Source of the DNA: an uncultured Streptococcus sp.
GTDB lineage: Bacteria > Bacillota > Bacilli > Lactobacillales > Streptococcaceae
Assembly: GCF_938036805.1 (NCBI RefSeq)
Contig: NZ_CALHWC010000190.1
Location: 1-26,247 of the forward strand
DNA: 26,247 nt
Reading direction: 5' to 3'
The position numbers and the translations under genes were made by a program. The notes beneath the pieces were generated by a model. It saw nothing but the letters and a program-made list of their open reading frames with translations, searched no databases and had not been told where the DNA came from. The stretch's first letter is position 1, and every line of letters begins with the position of its first letter. Positions 13,616 through 21,251 of this stretch are shown piece after piece.

Positions 13616-15838
13616 TTAATGGAACCAGCCAGTAATAGTATCCCATAGATTTTTGGCTTTTTCAGTAATCCCAGACTCATCGATAGCCTTCTTGGCATCA
13701 TCTACCAGGTTTTGGGCCCGCTCCTGGACATCTTTCAAGAAGTCTTTATTTTCGCTAGTCGTATTCGTTTGACCAGTACCGTAGGTATCGACTGGGGAAA
13801 TTCCATTTTCAGCATAGGCATTTTTCTCACCCGAGAAGGAAGTTCCTTCCGTATAAGGCAGGATGGTGTTGGCTACATTACGGAAAATAGCCGAAGCTTC
13901 ATTGGCACTTGTACCAGTCAGATAGTGAGTTTCATCCGTCTTAGGGAAGCCCAGCCATTGGCTGATAACCACATCTGGTGTGTAGCCGATGACCCACTGG
14001 TCTCCTGACAAATCAGGGTTAAAGTCAGTCTCTGTCGTTCCTGTCTTTCCAGCCATTGTATAGCCATACGGAGCTGCATAGACTCCCGTTCCGTTTGAGA
14101 AAGTTCCCAGCATCATGCTGGTCATCTTTTCTGTGGTTGAGCGATTGAGAACGCGGGTAGAAGTCTGCCGGTGGGTTTTAACAACCTGACCACTAGCATT
14201 TTCTATCTTGGTGATAAGATGGGCATCATTCATAACTCCATCATTCGCAAAGACTGAATAGGCTTGAGCCATCTGAAGTGGATTGGTCGTCACGCCGCTT
14301 CCCAGAGCCACACCTAGATTCTGTTCTACCTTGTCCATATTAAGCCCAAACTTTTTGCCGTATTCAAAGGCCTTGTTCACGCCTAATTCATCCACTGTTG
14401 AAACCGCGGGAATATTGAGGGATTCAGCCAAGGCTTGATACATTGGAACCGTCGGTGAACTTTGGATATTGCCATAGTTATTAACCTTATAGTCACCAAA
14501 AACTGTCCGACTATTATCTAGTTCCTTATCCGTTGACCAACCGGCTGCTATAGCTGGGCTGTAGGCCACCAAAGGCTTGATGGTTGAGCCTGGACTACGA
14601 GCAGACTGGGTCGCATAGTTGAAAGTCCGAAAAGCAGAGCCATCAGCACTATTGACACGGCCAACCAGAGCCCGAACACCACCCGTCTTAGGATCCAGCG
14701 CTACGCTTCCGGACTCGGCCCGCGTCCCATCTTCAGCCAGTGGGAAGAGATCGACATTGCTATAGATGACCTGCATGCTGGCTTGGTAATTTTGATCCAA
14801 TTCGGTGTAAATCCGATAGCCGTTGTTGACGATTTCTTCTTCCGTCAGACCGTAATCATTGACCGCTTCATTGATAACCGCATCAAAATAAGATGGGTAG
14901 CGATAGTCTTCTGACTTACCTTCGTAGGCATCGACTAGCTGACCTCCAATACCAACCGTCGCAGCCTGATCCGCCGTCGCCTGATCAATGTAACCTGCCG
15001 CCACCATATTTTGAAGAACGGTGTCACGACGGTTGGTCGCATTTTCGACTGAATACAGGGGATTATATAGCTCTGGTCCTTTGAGCATACCAGCTAGAAC
15101 CGCTGATTGATCCAAGCTGAGCTGGCTGGCAGATACACCAAAATATTTCTTGCTGGCATCTTCCACACCCCAAACGCCATTTCCAAAATAAGAATTATTG
15201 AGATACATGGTCAGGATTTCCTGCTTGCTGTATTTTTTGTTAATTTCCAAAGCTAGGAAAAATTCCTTGGCCTTCCGCTCAATGGTCTGATCCTGAGAAA
15301 GATAGGCATTCTTGGCCAGCTGCTGCGTGATAGTCGAGCCACCACCCGAACGCCCCGCAGTCAAAATGGCCAGAAAGAAGCGACTGTAGTTAATCCCGCC
15401 ATTCTTATAAAAAGAACGGTCTTCTGTCGCAATAACAGCGTTCTGTAAGTCCTGACTAATCGCGTCTAATTCGACATAAGTTCCCTTTTGCCCAGACAAG
15501 CTGCCCGCTTCATTTCCATCCTTATCATAGATCAAGGTCGTGGCTTTAAGAGCATTCTGCAAGTCTTTGACATTGGTCGTCTTAGCTACATAAAAAAGAT
15601 AGCCACCGACCACCAGACCAAAGGTCAAGCCGAGAATCAAGAATATCTTGGTCAGATGAAACCTGCGCCAAAAGCGACGGAAAGGATGTTGAGACAGGGG
15701 CTTCTTCCGATTCTTACCAGACCGGCTATAGCTAGGCTCAGGCATCTCGCCCTCCAGCTCCTCAGCAACCTTCTTCTCAGGCTGATCCGTTTTAAACATA
15801 TTGACTAATTTTTCAAATATATCATTTAATTTCTTCAT
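13616..15838 (-). CDS. pbp2A: Class A penicillin-binding protein 2a
   Basis: Bifunctional peptidoglycan synthase of 740 aa. A cytoplasmic basic tail is followed by a membrane anchor (about residues 64-84). The glycosyltransferase-51 domain has E139-D140 in EDRSFYKN and GGSTITQQLAKN (166-177). The transpeptidase domain has S418-T-I-K421, S473-L-N475 and K598-T-G600. The C-terminus is Asn/Asp/Lys-rich with an amphipathic end. It matches pneumococcal PBP2a in architecture and in its place next to rpmG-secE-nusG. No proper ribosome site lies at the usual distance from the ATG at 15838: AAGGTG is 14 bases away and instead fits a seven-codon ATG frame that ends across the pbp2a start. Confidence 0.95.
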   Translation of the reverse strand: MKKLNDIFEKLVNMFKTDQPEKKVAEELEGEMPEPSYSRSGKNRKKPLSQHPFRRFWRRFHLTKIFLILGLTFGLVVGGYLFYVAKTTNVKDLQNALKATTLIYDKDGNEAGSLSGQKGTYVELDAISQDLQNAVIATEDRSFYKNGGINYSRFFLAILTAGRSGGGSTITQQLAKNAYLSQDQTIERKAKEFFLALEINKKYSKQEILTMYLNNSYFGNGVWGVEDASKKYFGVSASQLSLDQSAVLAGMLKGPELYNPLYSVENATNRRDTVLQNMVAAGYIDQATADQAATVGIGGQLVDAYEGKSEDYRYPSYFDAVINEAVNDYGLTEEEIVNNGYRIYTELDQNYQASMQVIYSNVDLFPLAEDGTRAESGSVALDPKTGGVRALVGRVNSADGSAFRTFNYATQSARSPGSTIKPLVAYSPAIAAGWSTDKELDNSRTVFGDYKVNNYGNIQSSPTVPMYQALAESLNIPAVSTVDELGVNKAFEYGKKFGLNMDKVEQNLGVALGSGVTTNPLQMAQAYSVFANDGVMNDAHLITKIENASGQVVKTHRQTSTRVLNRSTTEKMTSMMLGTFSNGTGVYAAPYGYTMAGKTGTTETDFNPDLSGDQWVIGYTPDVVISQWLGFPKTDETHYLTGTSANEASAIFRNVANTILPYTEGTSFSGEKNAYAENGISPVDTYGTGQTNTTSENKDFLKDVQERAQNLVDDAKKAIDESGITEKAKNLWDTITGWFH

Positions 15839-15845
15839 AAAACAT

Positions 15846-15874
15846 ATTTTATCACCTTATCCATGCAGACACAA
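15846..15874 (-). promoter_or_regulatory. Candidate pbp2a promoter
   Basis: Minus strand TTGTGT (15869-15874), 17-bp spacer, TAAAAT (15846-15851). If used, transcription would begin at or next to the start codon at 15838, giving an almost leaderless mRNA. Confidence 0.45.
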
Positions 15875-15974
15875 GGCACGACTCCGCTACTTGCCACTCC
15901 TTTTAGCTTTCTTTAAGGAAATAGCAGATCTGCTTTCCTCTTTCCAACGGAGCATTCCCAAACGGGCTAGTTTT

Positions 15975-15983
15975 TGCTACAAT
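15975..15983 (+). promoter_or_regulatory. Extended -10 directly before the pseudouridine synthase start
   Basis: TGC-TACAAT ends six bases before the ATG at 15990, so the predicted transcript start coincides with the start codon. No Shine-Dalgarno sequence is visible, and the -35 region is weak. This points to a leaderless mRNA. Confidence 0.55.
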
Positions 15984-15989
15984 GAAAAC

Positions 15990-16886
15990 ATGAAATTTAC
16001 CATTACTATCCCCGCAAGTTTACCTTCAATGACCGTCAAAGAATTACTAGAAGGCCAACTGCTCATTCCTCGCAAGATTCGTCACTTTCTCCGAACCAAG
16101 AAACACGTCTTAGTCAACGGTGAGTCCATCCATTGGCAAACTTTGGTCAAGCCTGGCGACAGCATTCAACTAACTTTTGACAAAGAGGATTATCCAGAAA
16201 AAGAACTCCCCGCTGGCCTGCCTCATCTGGTCGAGGAGCTCTATCAGGACGAGCATCTCATCATCGTCAACAAGCCAAACGGCATGAAAAGTCACGCCAA
16301 TGAGCCAACAGAAGTCGCTCTGCTCAACCATGTGTCAAGCTATGTCGGACAGACCTGCTATGTCGTCCACCGGCTGGACAAAGAAACCAGTGGCGCCATC
16401 CTATTTGCCAAAAATCCCTTTGTCCTCCCCATTCTCAACCGCCTCTTGGAAAACAAAGAAATCTCCCGTGAATATTGGGCCCTTGCTCAAGGAAAATTTT
16501 CCAGCAAGACTACCGTCTACAAAGATAAAATTGGGCGCGATCGCCATGACCGACGGAAACGACTCGTTGATCCGAAAAAGGGGCTCTACGCCGAAACTCA
16601 TGTAACCCGACTCAAGGAGTTCGGAAAGACGACTCTGGTCAAATGTCAATTGAAAACCGGACGGACTCACCAAATCCGCGTCCATCTCGCCCATCACGGC
16701 CATCCCATCATCGGCGATCCTCTCTACCATCCTCAACCCCAAGGTCGCCTCATGCTCCATGCCCACCGCTTGACATTGACTCATCCATTCACCCTAGAAA
16801 CCATCAACGTGGAAGCACCGTCAGAGAGTTTTGAAGCAGAAATCAAACGGCACAAAAGCAAGGCTAAAAAGGGATATCTTACCTGA
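15990..16886 (+). CDS. RluA/RluD-family pseudouridine synthase
   Basis: RNA pseudouridine synthase of 298 aa. The N-terminal part (MKFTITIPASLPSMTVKELL...IPRKIRHFLRTKKHVLVNGE) is an S4-like RNA-binding fold. The catalytic domain has H127-R-L-D130-KETSG, with D130 the nucleophile, and the later signature KTGRTHQIRVHLAHHGHPIIGD. The frame is open further upstream to 15801 inside pbp2a sequence on the other strand, but family starts and the absence of any ribosome site there favour 15990. Target uridines cannot be told from sequence; streptococci have several paralogs. The C-terminus is basic. Confidence 0.92.
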   Translation: MKFTITIPASLPSMTVKELLEGQLLIPRKIRHFLRTKKHVLVNGESIHWQTLVKPGDSIQLTFDKEDYPEKELPAGLPHLVEELYQDEHLIIVNKPNGMKSHANEPTEVALLNHVSSYVGQTCYVVHRLDKETSGAILFAKNPFVLPILNRLLENKEISREYWALAQGKFSSKTTVYKDKIGRDRHDRRKRLVDPKKGLYAETHVTRLKEFGKTTLVKCQLKTGRTHQIRVHLAHHGHPIIGDPLYHPQPQGRLMLHAHRLTLTHPFTLETINVEAPSESFEAEIKRHKSKAKKGYLT

Positions 16887-16958
16887 TTGCCAAGTCCCCA
16901 AGACTTATACTCCACATCGACAACTAGCCACAATTCTTTCAAAAAACAGATTTTCTCC

Positions 16959-16992
16959 AAAAAGACGATTCCCTACCGGACATCGTCTTTTT
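16959..16992 (+). terminator. Terminator of the pseudouridine synthase gene
   Basis: AAAAAGACGA (16959-16968) pairs with TCGTCTTTTT (16983-16992), about 70 bp after the stop codon. Confidence 0.85.
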
Positions 16993-17176
16993 CTTCTCCT
17001 CTATCTAGCAACTTAGCATGCCAGATACAAACAAGCATCTACCCGTTCTTTATAGGTCATCTACCTTGTGTCAAATGGATTTTCAGTCCATACTTGACTA
17101 TTAGTTCTTACTGCTGCAAGCCCCGAGCCGCTTTGAATCATCCTATCTGACCAAAGAGTAATCACAAAGTCACAAG

Positions 17177-17203
17177 AAAAAGCTCAGCTAGGCCGAGCTT
17201 TTT
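17177..17203 (-). terminator. ackA terminator (end of the comY-ackA unit)
   Basis: Minus strand AAAAAGCTCGGC pairs with GCTGAGCTTTTT around CTA (one G-T pair), right after the ackA stop. Confidence 0.92.
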
Positions 17204-17205
17204 GA

Positions 17206-18399
17206 TTATTGATTTTTAAAACGTTCTACATCACGCGCAATGACTAACTCTTCATCTGTCGGGATAACTAGAACTCTGACTTTAGCAGCTTCTGTTGAAA
17301 TATCTCCTGTAGCGCCAAAGAAATTCTTCTCTGGATCGACATCGCAACCAAACCAAGAAATTCCTTCGATAACCATGCTGCGGATGGTCACAGAGTTTTC
17401 ACCGATACCAGCTGTGAAGATAATGGCGTCTGCTCCATTTAAAACAGCTAAATACTGACCAATGTATTTTTGAATACGATCCACAAAAATCTCATTTGCC
17501 AATCGTGCCTTTTCATCACCCGCACGCATAGCTTCATGGATATCACGCATATCACTTGATCTCTCAGAAACACCCAAAAGTCCAGACTCACGGTTCAGAA
17601 TCCGACTGATATCCTCTGGTGTATTAAAGTCATCTGTATGCTGCATCAAGTAAGGAACAATCGCTGGGTCAATATCACCCGTACGTGTTCCCATCATCAC
17701 TCCACCAAGAGGAGTGAAGCCCATAGAAGTATCAACAGACTGGCCACCTTTAACTGCTGTAATAGAAGCACCATTTCCGATGTGGCAAGTGATGAGTTTC
17801 AATTCTTCAATCGGTTTACCCAAAAGTTTTGCAGCTTCGTGGGCTACATACTCATGGCTAGTACCGTGCGCTCCGTATTTACGAACTTTATTTTCAGTGT
17901 AATACTTGGTTGGCAATGGATAGCGATAAGCCTTTTCTGGCATAGTTGTGTGGAAAGATGTATCAAAAACAGCCACACTGGTAATGTCTGGAAGAATCTC
18001 CTTGAAAGCACGGATACCGTCAGCATTGGCAGGATTGTGCAAAGGAGCCAGTAGAGACAACTCTTCAATCTTCTCCAATACATCGTCCGTCACAAGAGCT
18101 GATTCTTTGAAATACTCGCCTCCAGCTACGACACGGTGCCCAACACCTGTGATTTCATCATAAGATTGAATAATTTCAAATCGTTTCAAATCATCCAATA
18201 AAATTTTCACAGCTTGTGTATGATCAGCAATATCCAAGGTTTGGCGTTCAGAACGACCATCAAATTTAACCGTAGAGATTGAGTCCTTGAGACCAATCCG
18301 CTCAATCAAACCTTTAGCCAGCACCTTTTCTTCTGGCATTGAATAAAGTTGCCATTTTACACTCGAACTTCCAGCATTGATAGAAATAGTTTTTGACAT
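17206..18399 (-). CDS. ackA: Acetate kinase
   Basis: Enzyme of 397 aa that converts acetyl phosphate and ADP to acetate and ATP, the last step of the acetate branch used by aerobic streptococci. ASKHA-fold motifs: SINAGSSSVKWQLY at the N-terminus, VAVFDTSFHTTMP, GAHGTSHEYVA, GNGASITAVKGG with DTSMGFTPLGGVMMGTRTGDIDP, and FTAGIGENS near the end. Start ATG 18399 follows GAGGTGAC. It lies 35 bp after the methyltransferase gene and forms the end of the comY unit, as described in S. mutans. An extended -10 box and a cre-like site precede it, so it also has its own control. Confidence 0.97.
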   Translation of the reverse strand: MSKTISINAGSSSVKWQLYSMPEEKVLAKGLIERIGLKDSISTVKFDGRSERQTLDIADHTQAVKILLDDLKRFEIIQSYDEITGVGHRVVAGGEYFKESALVTDDVLEKIEELSLLAPLHNPANADGIRAFKEILPDITSVAVFDTSFHTTMPEKAYRYPLPTKYYTENKVRKYGAHGTSHEYVAHEAAKLLGKPIEELKLITCHIGNGASITAVKGGQSVDTSMGFTPLGGVMMGTRTGDIDPAIVPYLMQHTDDFNTPEDISRILNRESGLLGVSERSSDMRDIHEAMRAGDEKARLANEIFVDRIQKYIGQYLAVLNGADAIIFTAGIGENSVTIRSMVIEGISWFGCDVDPEKNFFGATGDISTEAAKVRVLVIPTDEELVIARDVERFKNQ

Positions 18400-18410
18400 C
18401 TCGTCACCTC

Positions 18411-18424
18411 TTTAAGCGTTTTCA
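18411..18424 (-). promoter_or_regulatory. cre-like site (CcpA) at ackA
   Basis: Minus strand TGAAAACGCTTAAA fits the catabolite-responsive element TGWAANCGNTNWCA at 13 of 14 positions. It spans the predicted transcript start, a place more suited to repression or roadblock than to activation. Regulator identity is inference. Confidence 0.5.
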
Positions 18425-18428
18425 AACT

Positions 18429-18437
18429 ATTATATCA
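18429..18437 (-). promoter_or_regulatory. ackA promoter, extended -10
   Basis: Minus strand TGA-TATAAT, starting just before the end of the methyltransferase gene. The -35 region lies inside that gene and is weak. Confidence 0.7.
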
Positions 18438-19400
18438 GAAATTTGTTTGAATTTCACTAACTTTGACCCAGTTTTGAAAACTTTCACGAAACTTTAAGAT
18501 TTCATCCTGACTTTGCAAGTCCTGCAAAGGGTAGATAAACGGCTGGATATCTGATTCGCCTTGTTTTCTCAGGACAAATATCGTCTTAGCGTTCTGCCGG
18601 CTCGCGAAAATCTTCTCTGGCAGGGAAATCATTGCCAAGAGCTGGGCGCTAGAAAGCAGCCATTTTTTCAGCAGATGGCTTTGAGGGCTTGTCAGCAGAT
18701 TATTTGGGGCCAGAAAGATAGCGTAGCCTCCCGGTTTCAAATATTTTAACGATTGCTCCATCAAGAGATGATGGGCGTAAGTATGCTCGTCTGGACTGGC
18801 AACTTCATAACGAGCCGCCACGGCATCATCTGGATAATAGCCCACTGGCAAATCACTGACAATCAAGTCGCTTTCTTTCAGAACCTGAGGCCGTACCGCA
18901 TCTCCTTGAGCAAAGTGTGCCTTGGAATTCATGACTTCGGCAATGCTGGCAGATAAATCAATCAGCAAGTCGTCAATTTCTAGGCCTAGATAATCCATAT
19001 TTTTCTGTGTGTGGTTGAGCAGGGTCTCCGCCAAATTGCCTGTTCCACTGCCGATCTCCAGCAAATCAACTCGTTCTCCTTGGGCCAACTGGTCAATCAA
19101 AAAACTCAGCAAAAAGCCGACCGAATCAGGTGTGAACTGATGATTGGCTTGAAGCGGCTCTGTCTGAGAAGCCTTCATAAAAATAAACTGATAAGCCCGC
19201 CGCCACTCTTCCTTGGTCAAATGCAGGGCACGAAGCTTGTCATTGTTTTTCAGAATTTCCTGTAAGTCTGTATCTCCATCCAGATAAATCCCATTTTGCT
19301 CAATCAAGGCATCATAAAAATTAGTTCCCAGCGCATTTTGGATATTTTGCACATTTTCTAAAAGCAGGTGAAAGGCTCGTTCTATTTTTTCAAATTTCAT
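18435..19400 (-). CDS. comYH: Class I SAM-dependent (adenine-specific type) methyltransferase of the comY operon
   Basis: Protein of 321 aa with an N-terminal helical part (1-85) and a Rossmann methyltransferase domain. Motif I is LLEIGSGTG (113-121), preceded by HQFTPDSVG, as in N6-adenine DNA methylases. The catalytic motif IV reads SDLPVGYYP (182-190), a variant of NPPY, so DNA methylation is plausible but not certain. Start ATG 19400 follows CGGAGG. It lies downstream of the pseudopilus genes. In S. mutans the equivalent gene (comYH) was reported to be needed for competence. The substrate is unknown to me. A promoter and terminator in the 80-bp gap before it allow expression outside competence. 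Confidence 0.88.
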   Translation of the reverse strand: MKFEKIERAFHLLLENVQNIQNALGTNFYDALIEQNGIYLDGDTDLQEILKNNDKLRALHLTKEEWRRAYQFIFMKASQTEPLQANHQFTPDSVGFLLSFLIDQLAQGERVDLLEIGSGTGNLAETLLNHTQKNMDYLGLEIDDLLIDLSASIAEVMNSKAHFAQGDAVRPQVLKESDLIVSDLPVGYYPDDAVAARYEVASPDEHTYAHHLLMEQSLKYLKPGGYAIFLAPNNLLTSPQSHLLKKWLLSSAQLLAMISLPEKIFASRQNAKTIFVLRKQGESDIQPFIYPLQDLQSQDEILKFRESFQNWVKVSEIQTNF

Positions 19401-19418
19401 GGCATCCTCCGTTGTCTT

Positions 19419-19447
19419 ATGATACCAAAAAGAAGCCCTCTTTCCAA
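19419..19447 (-). promoter_or_regulatory. Promoter of comYH-ackA
   Basis: Minus strand TTGGAA (19442-19447), 17-bp spacer, TATCAT (19419-19424) with an upstream TGG. The -35 box is part of the terminator hairpin of the pilus genes. Confidence 0.6.
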
Positions 19448-19452
19448 GGGCT
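19427..19452 (-). terminator. Terminator behind comYG
   Basis: Minus strand AGCCCT (19447-19452) pairs with AGGGCT (19434-19439) around TTGGAAAG..., followed by TCTTTTT. The stem is short, so readthrough into comYH is likely during competence. Confidence 0.6.
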
Positions 19453-19480
19453 ATCGGATTACAAATCTTTTACATTTATA

Positions 19481-19879
19481 TTAGTCGCTTTTCTTGTCTG
19501 TTGAAGGAGAGGGCTCTTTACTTTCTTTGGCATTTTTGGAGGGTTTGTCATCTTTAGCCTTCTTTTCTGGCTCCTTCTTGCTCTCAAAATAGAAAGAATA
19601 GCTCTTCTGATTGGCGAGTTGGCTGCTGACTTCCAGTATATTTCCCTGCCTGCGATAATGGGTGCTCCCTTTGTCAAAGGTTAATTGTCCACTCTCCTCT
19701 GTGACAGTCTCCTTGGTCAAAACAGCCAAGGCATAGGCTTCTGCCCGCTCCCGATTGGCTTGAAAGAGGCGCTGATTGGTCACCTGCCGATTCAGATAAA
19801 ACTGCAAGAGCAAGCTGAAGACCGCTGCCATGAAGAGGGCGTAGAGCAAGATGCCTGCCTTAACTTTTATCTTGGACAT
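19481..19879 (-). CDS. comYG: Competence pseudopilus protein ComYG (ComGG)
   Basis: Minor component of the DNA-uptake pseudopilus, 132 aa. A single N-terminal membrane helix (about residues 8-27, GILLYALFMAAVFSLLLQF) lacks the Phe-Thr-Leu-Leu-Glu prepilin motif, as is usual for ComGG. The last 33 residues are a Lys/Glu/Ser/Pro-rich charged tail. Start ATG 19879 overlaps the end of comYF by 20 bases. Identification rests on position in the operon and the helix pattern. Confidence 0.88.
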   Translation of the reverse strand: MSKIKVKAGILLYALFMAAVFSLLLQFYLNRQVTNQRLFQANRERAEAYALAVLTKETVTEESGQLTFDKGSTHYRRQGNILEVSSQLANQKSYSFYFESKKEPEKKAKDDKPSKNAKESKEPSPSTDKKSD

Positions 19880-20297
19880 GATAGATATACTCTCTTTCTA
19901 AATCATTGTCAAACTGGAAGCGGAAGCGGACAAGGTTCCCCTTTTGAGTGATTGGAGCAGCCTTGAGTCCATAAACCATGGGCTGATAACCACGCCCCGA
20001 AGCATCCGTCTTGCGAAAATCATCACTCCTAGATTTTCCTAAAGCTATATTTTTGCCATCCTGTTTGATGTAGATTTTGTCGTTTTCGACCCTGTCAAAT
20101 TGGCTGCGCGATAGCTCTGTCTCTAACTGATCGACAAATAAGAGCCATTCCTGCTGCTTATTTTCCTGTTGATGTCGCAGTTCAAAAGCCAGAAGCTTGG
20201 TCATCGACTGAAAGACTAGCATCCCGCCACTCAAGAGCAGCAGGGCAACTAGCGTTTCTAAAAGTGTAAAAGCTTTGATTTTAACGTTTTTTAACAC
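19860..20297 (-). CDS. comYF: Competence pseudopilin ComYF (ComGF)
   Basis: Minor pseudopilin of 145 aa. The prepilin site KA-FTLLE has cleavage expected after A9 and E14 at +5, then a hydrophobic helix. The start is GTG at 20297, six to nine bases after AGGAGAAGG; it overlaps the end of comYE by 17 bases. The C-terminal domain (NLVRFRFQFDNDLEREYIYHV) is conserved in streptococcal ComGF. Confidence 0.92.
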   Translation of the reverse strand: MLKNVKIKAFTLLETLVALLLLSGGMLVFQSMTKLLAFELRHQQENKQQEWLLFVDQLETELSRSQFDRVENDKIYIKQDGKNIALGKSRSDDFRKTDASGRGYQPMVYGLKAAPITQKGNLVRFRFQFDNDLEREYIYHVQDKS

Positions 20298-20574
20298 TGA
20301 GCACCTTCTCCTCTTGATGGTAGACGGTTAATTGCTGGTCGGTCTTGACTTGACGGACTGTGATGCCGTTGACCGTCAGATTTTCCTGCCCCGTCTGCAT
20401 GGCCATCCGAGCAACACGCAGCACTTCCTCCTCCTGCAATAAACGAGTCTGTTCCTGCCGCGACTGACTAATCTGGCCAAGCAGGAGGCTGGCAATAGCC
20501 GCAAAAACCGCCATTGCCACTAAGGCCTCCAGCAAAATATTAGCTTCCATTCGTCGTCTTTTTAAACTTTCCAT
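20281..20574 (-). CDS. comYE: Competence pseudopilin ComYE (ComGE)
   Basis: Minor pseudopilin of 97 aa from MESLKRRRMEANILLEALVAMAV. The ILLEA motif and hydrophobic helix match ComGE, which lacks the usual Phe-Thr of prepilins. The frame is open to 20682, but the upstream part is antisense-like to nothing known and lies within comYD. I chose 20574 because it aligns with the start of streptococcal ComGE; ATG 20550 is the alternative. It overlaps comYD by 35 bases, and the ribosome site is poor, so translation is probably coupled. Confidence 0.87.
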   Translation of the reverse strand: MESLKRRRMEANILLEALVAMAVFAAIASLLLGQISQSRQEQTRLLQEEEVLRVARMAMQTGQENLTVNGITVRQVKTDQQLTVYHQEEKVLSVKKR

Positions 20575-20974
20575 TACCCATATAAAGCTGGTAAACAACC
20601 TTTTTATCCTCCGTTTGAAAAACAATCTTGCTGAGCGAAGAATTCCCGCCAGCCTGGTCAAACTGAATAGTCTGAGGAGCATGTTCCTGCAAGGTCTTGG
20701 GAAATTCTACCTGCTGATAGTCGTTGGAAATCTTACGGTCCGAAATGGTCAATTTGATCTTTTCATGTCCAGCCATACTTAGCTTTTGGCTCTCCTGATA
20801 AAGATGCTCAAATTCCATGAAAAACAGCTGCTCCTGCACTTGATTGAAACCAGCCTGAACAGAGCCAGATAAACCTAATAAAATGAAGCTGACCACAAAT
20901 AGAGCCAGGAGACTTTCCAGTAGTGTAAAAGCCTTAATCCGCAACTGAGCGAGTTTCACTGCTGTTTTTTCCAT
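20540..20974 (-). CDS. comYD: Competence pseudopilin ComYD (ComGD)
   Basis: Minor pseudopilin of 144 aa. Start ATG 20974 (MEKTAVKLAQLRIKAFTLLE); prepilin cleavage is expected after A15, with E20 at +5, then a hydrophobic helix of about 20 residues. The frame extends upstream to 21058, but the extra residues do not look like a prepilin leader. Overlaps the end of comYC by 41 bases. Confidence 0.92.
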   Translation of the reverse strand: MEKTAVKLAQLRIKAFTLLESLLALFVVSFILLGLSGSVQAGFNQVQEQLFFMEFEHLYQESQKLSMAGHEKIKLTISDRKISNDYQQVEFPKTLQEHAPQTIQFDQAGGNSSLSKIVFQTEDKKVVYQLYMGNGKFKKTTNGS

Positions 20975-21251
20975 AGTAAGCCTTATAGGATGCCACCTGC
21001 TTATCGGTAATCCGACCATCAGCAACCAATTTCCCGAGAGTGGCTTTTTCATTAACATTCTTCAATTCATAAAGCTCAGCCTGACTTTCCACGACCTTGA
21101 CTACGGCCGCATTGCCCGTATCTGAAACAGCATCCTTCTGCTTAGTCAAATTCGGAACAAACAAGAGCATCAAGATGCTGATGATGAGAAGAACGACTAA
21201 CATTTCCACCAAAGTAAAGGCTTTAACCTTCAAAGCTTTTAATTTTTTCAT
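20934..21251 (-). CDS. comYC: Major competence pseudopilin ComYC (ComGC)
   Basis: Main subunit of the competence pilus, 105 aa. MKKLKALKVKAFTLVEMLVVLL has the type IV prepilin site (cleavage after A11, E16 at +5) processed by the ComC/PilD-like peptidase. The body is short and lysine-rich, as in ComGC of other streptococci. Start ATG 21251 follows GGAGATTC and overlaps the comYB stop as ATGA. A longer frame to 21389 lies within comYB and is not credible. Confidence 0.95.
   Translation of the reverse strand: MKKLKALKVKAFTLVEMLVVLLIISILMLLFVPNLTKQKDAVSDTGNAAVVKVVESQAELYELKNVNEKATLGKLVADGRITDKQVASYKAYYGKNSSETRSVAD

Larger units (their letters stand above)
16887..17205. other. Gene-free stretch between the pseudouridine synthase gene and ackA
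   Basis: This 319-bp gap holds a terminator for each convergent gene at its two ends. The middle (about 17000-17170) contains no frame with a ribosome site or recognisable product, and no repeat that I can see. Confidence 0.6.

Noticed and set aside
15799..15989. Upstream extension of the pseudouridine synthase to 361 aa
   Set aside because: It overlaps the start of pbp2a on the other strand, has no ribosome site, and family members begin at MKFT.
16887..17150. Plus-strand 87-codon frame after the pseudouridine synthase gene
   Set aside because: No ribosome site, it spans a clear terminator, and the composition is Ser/Pro/Tyr-rich as in noncoding frames.
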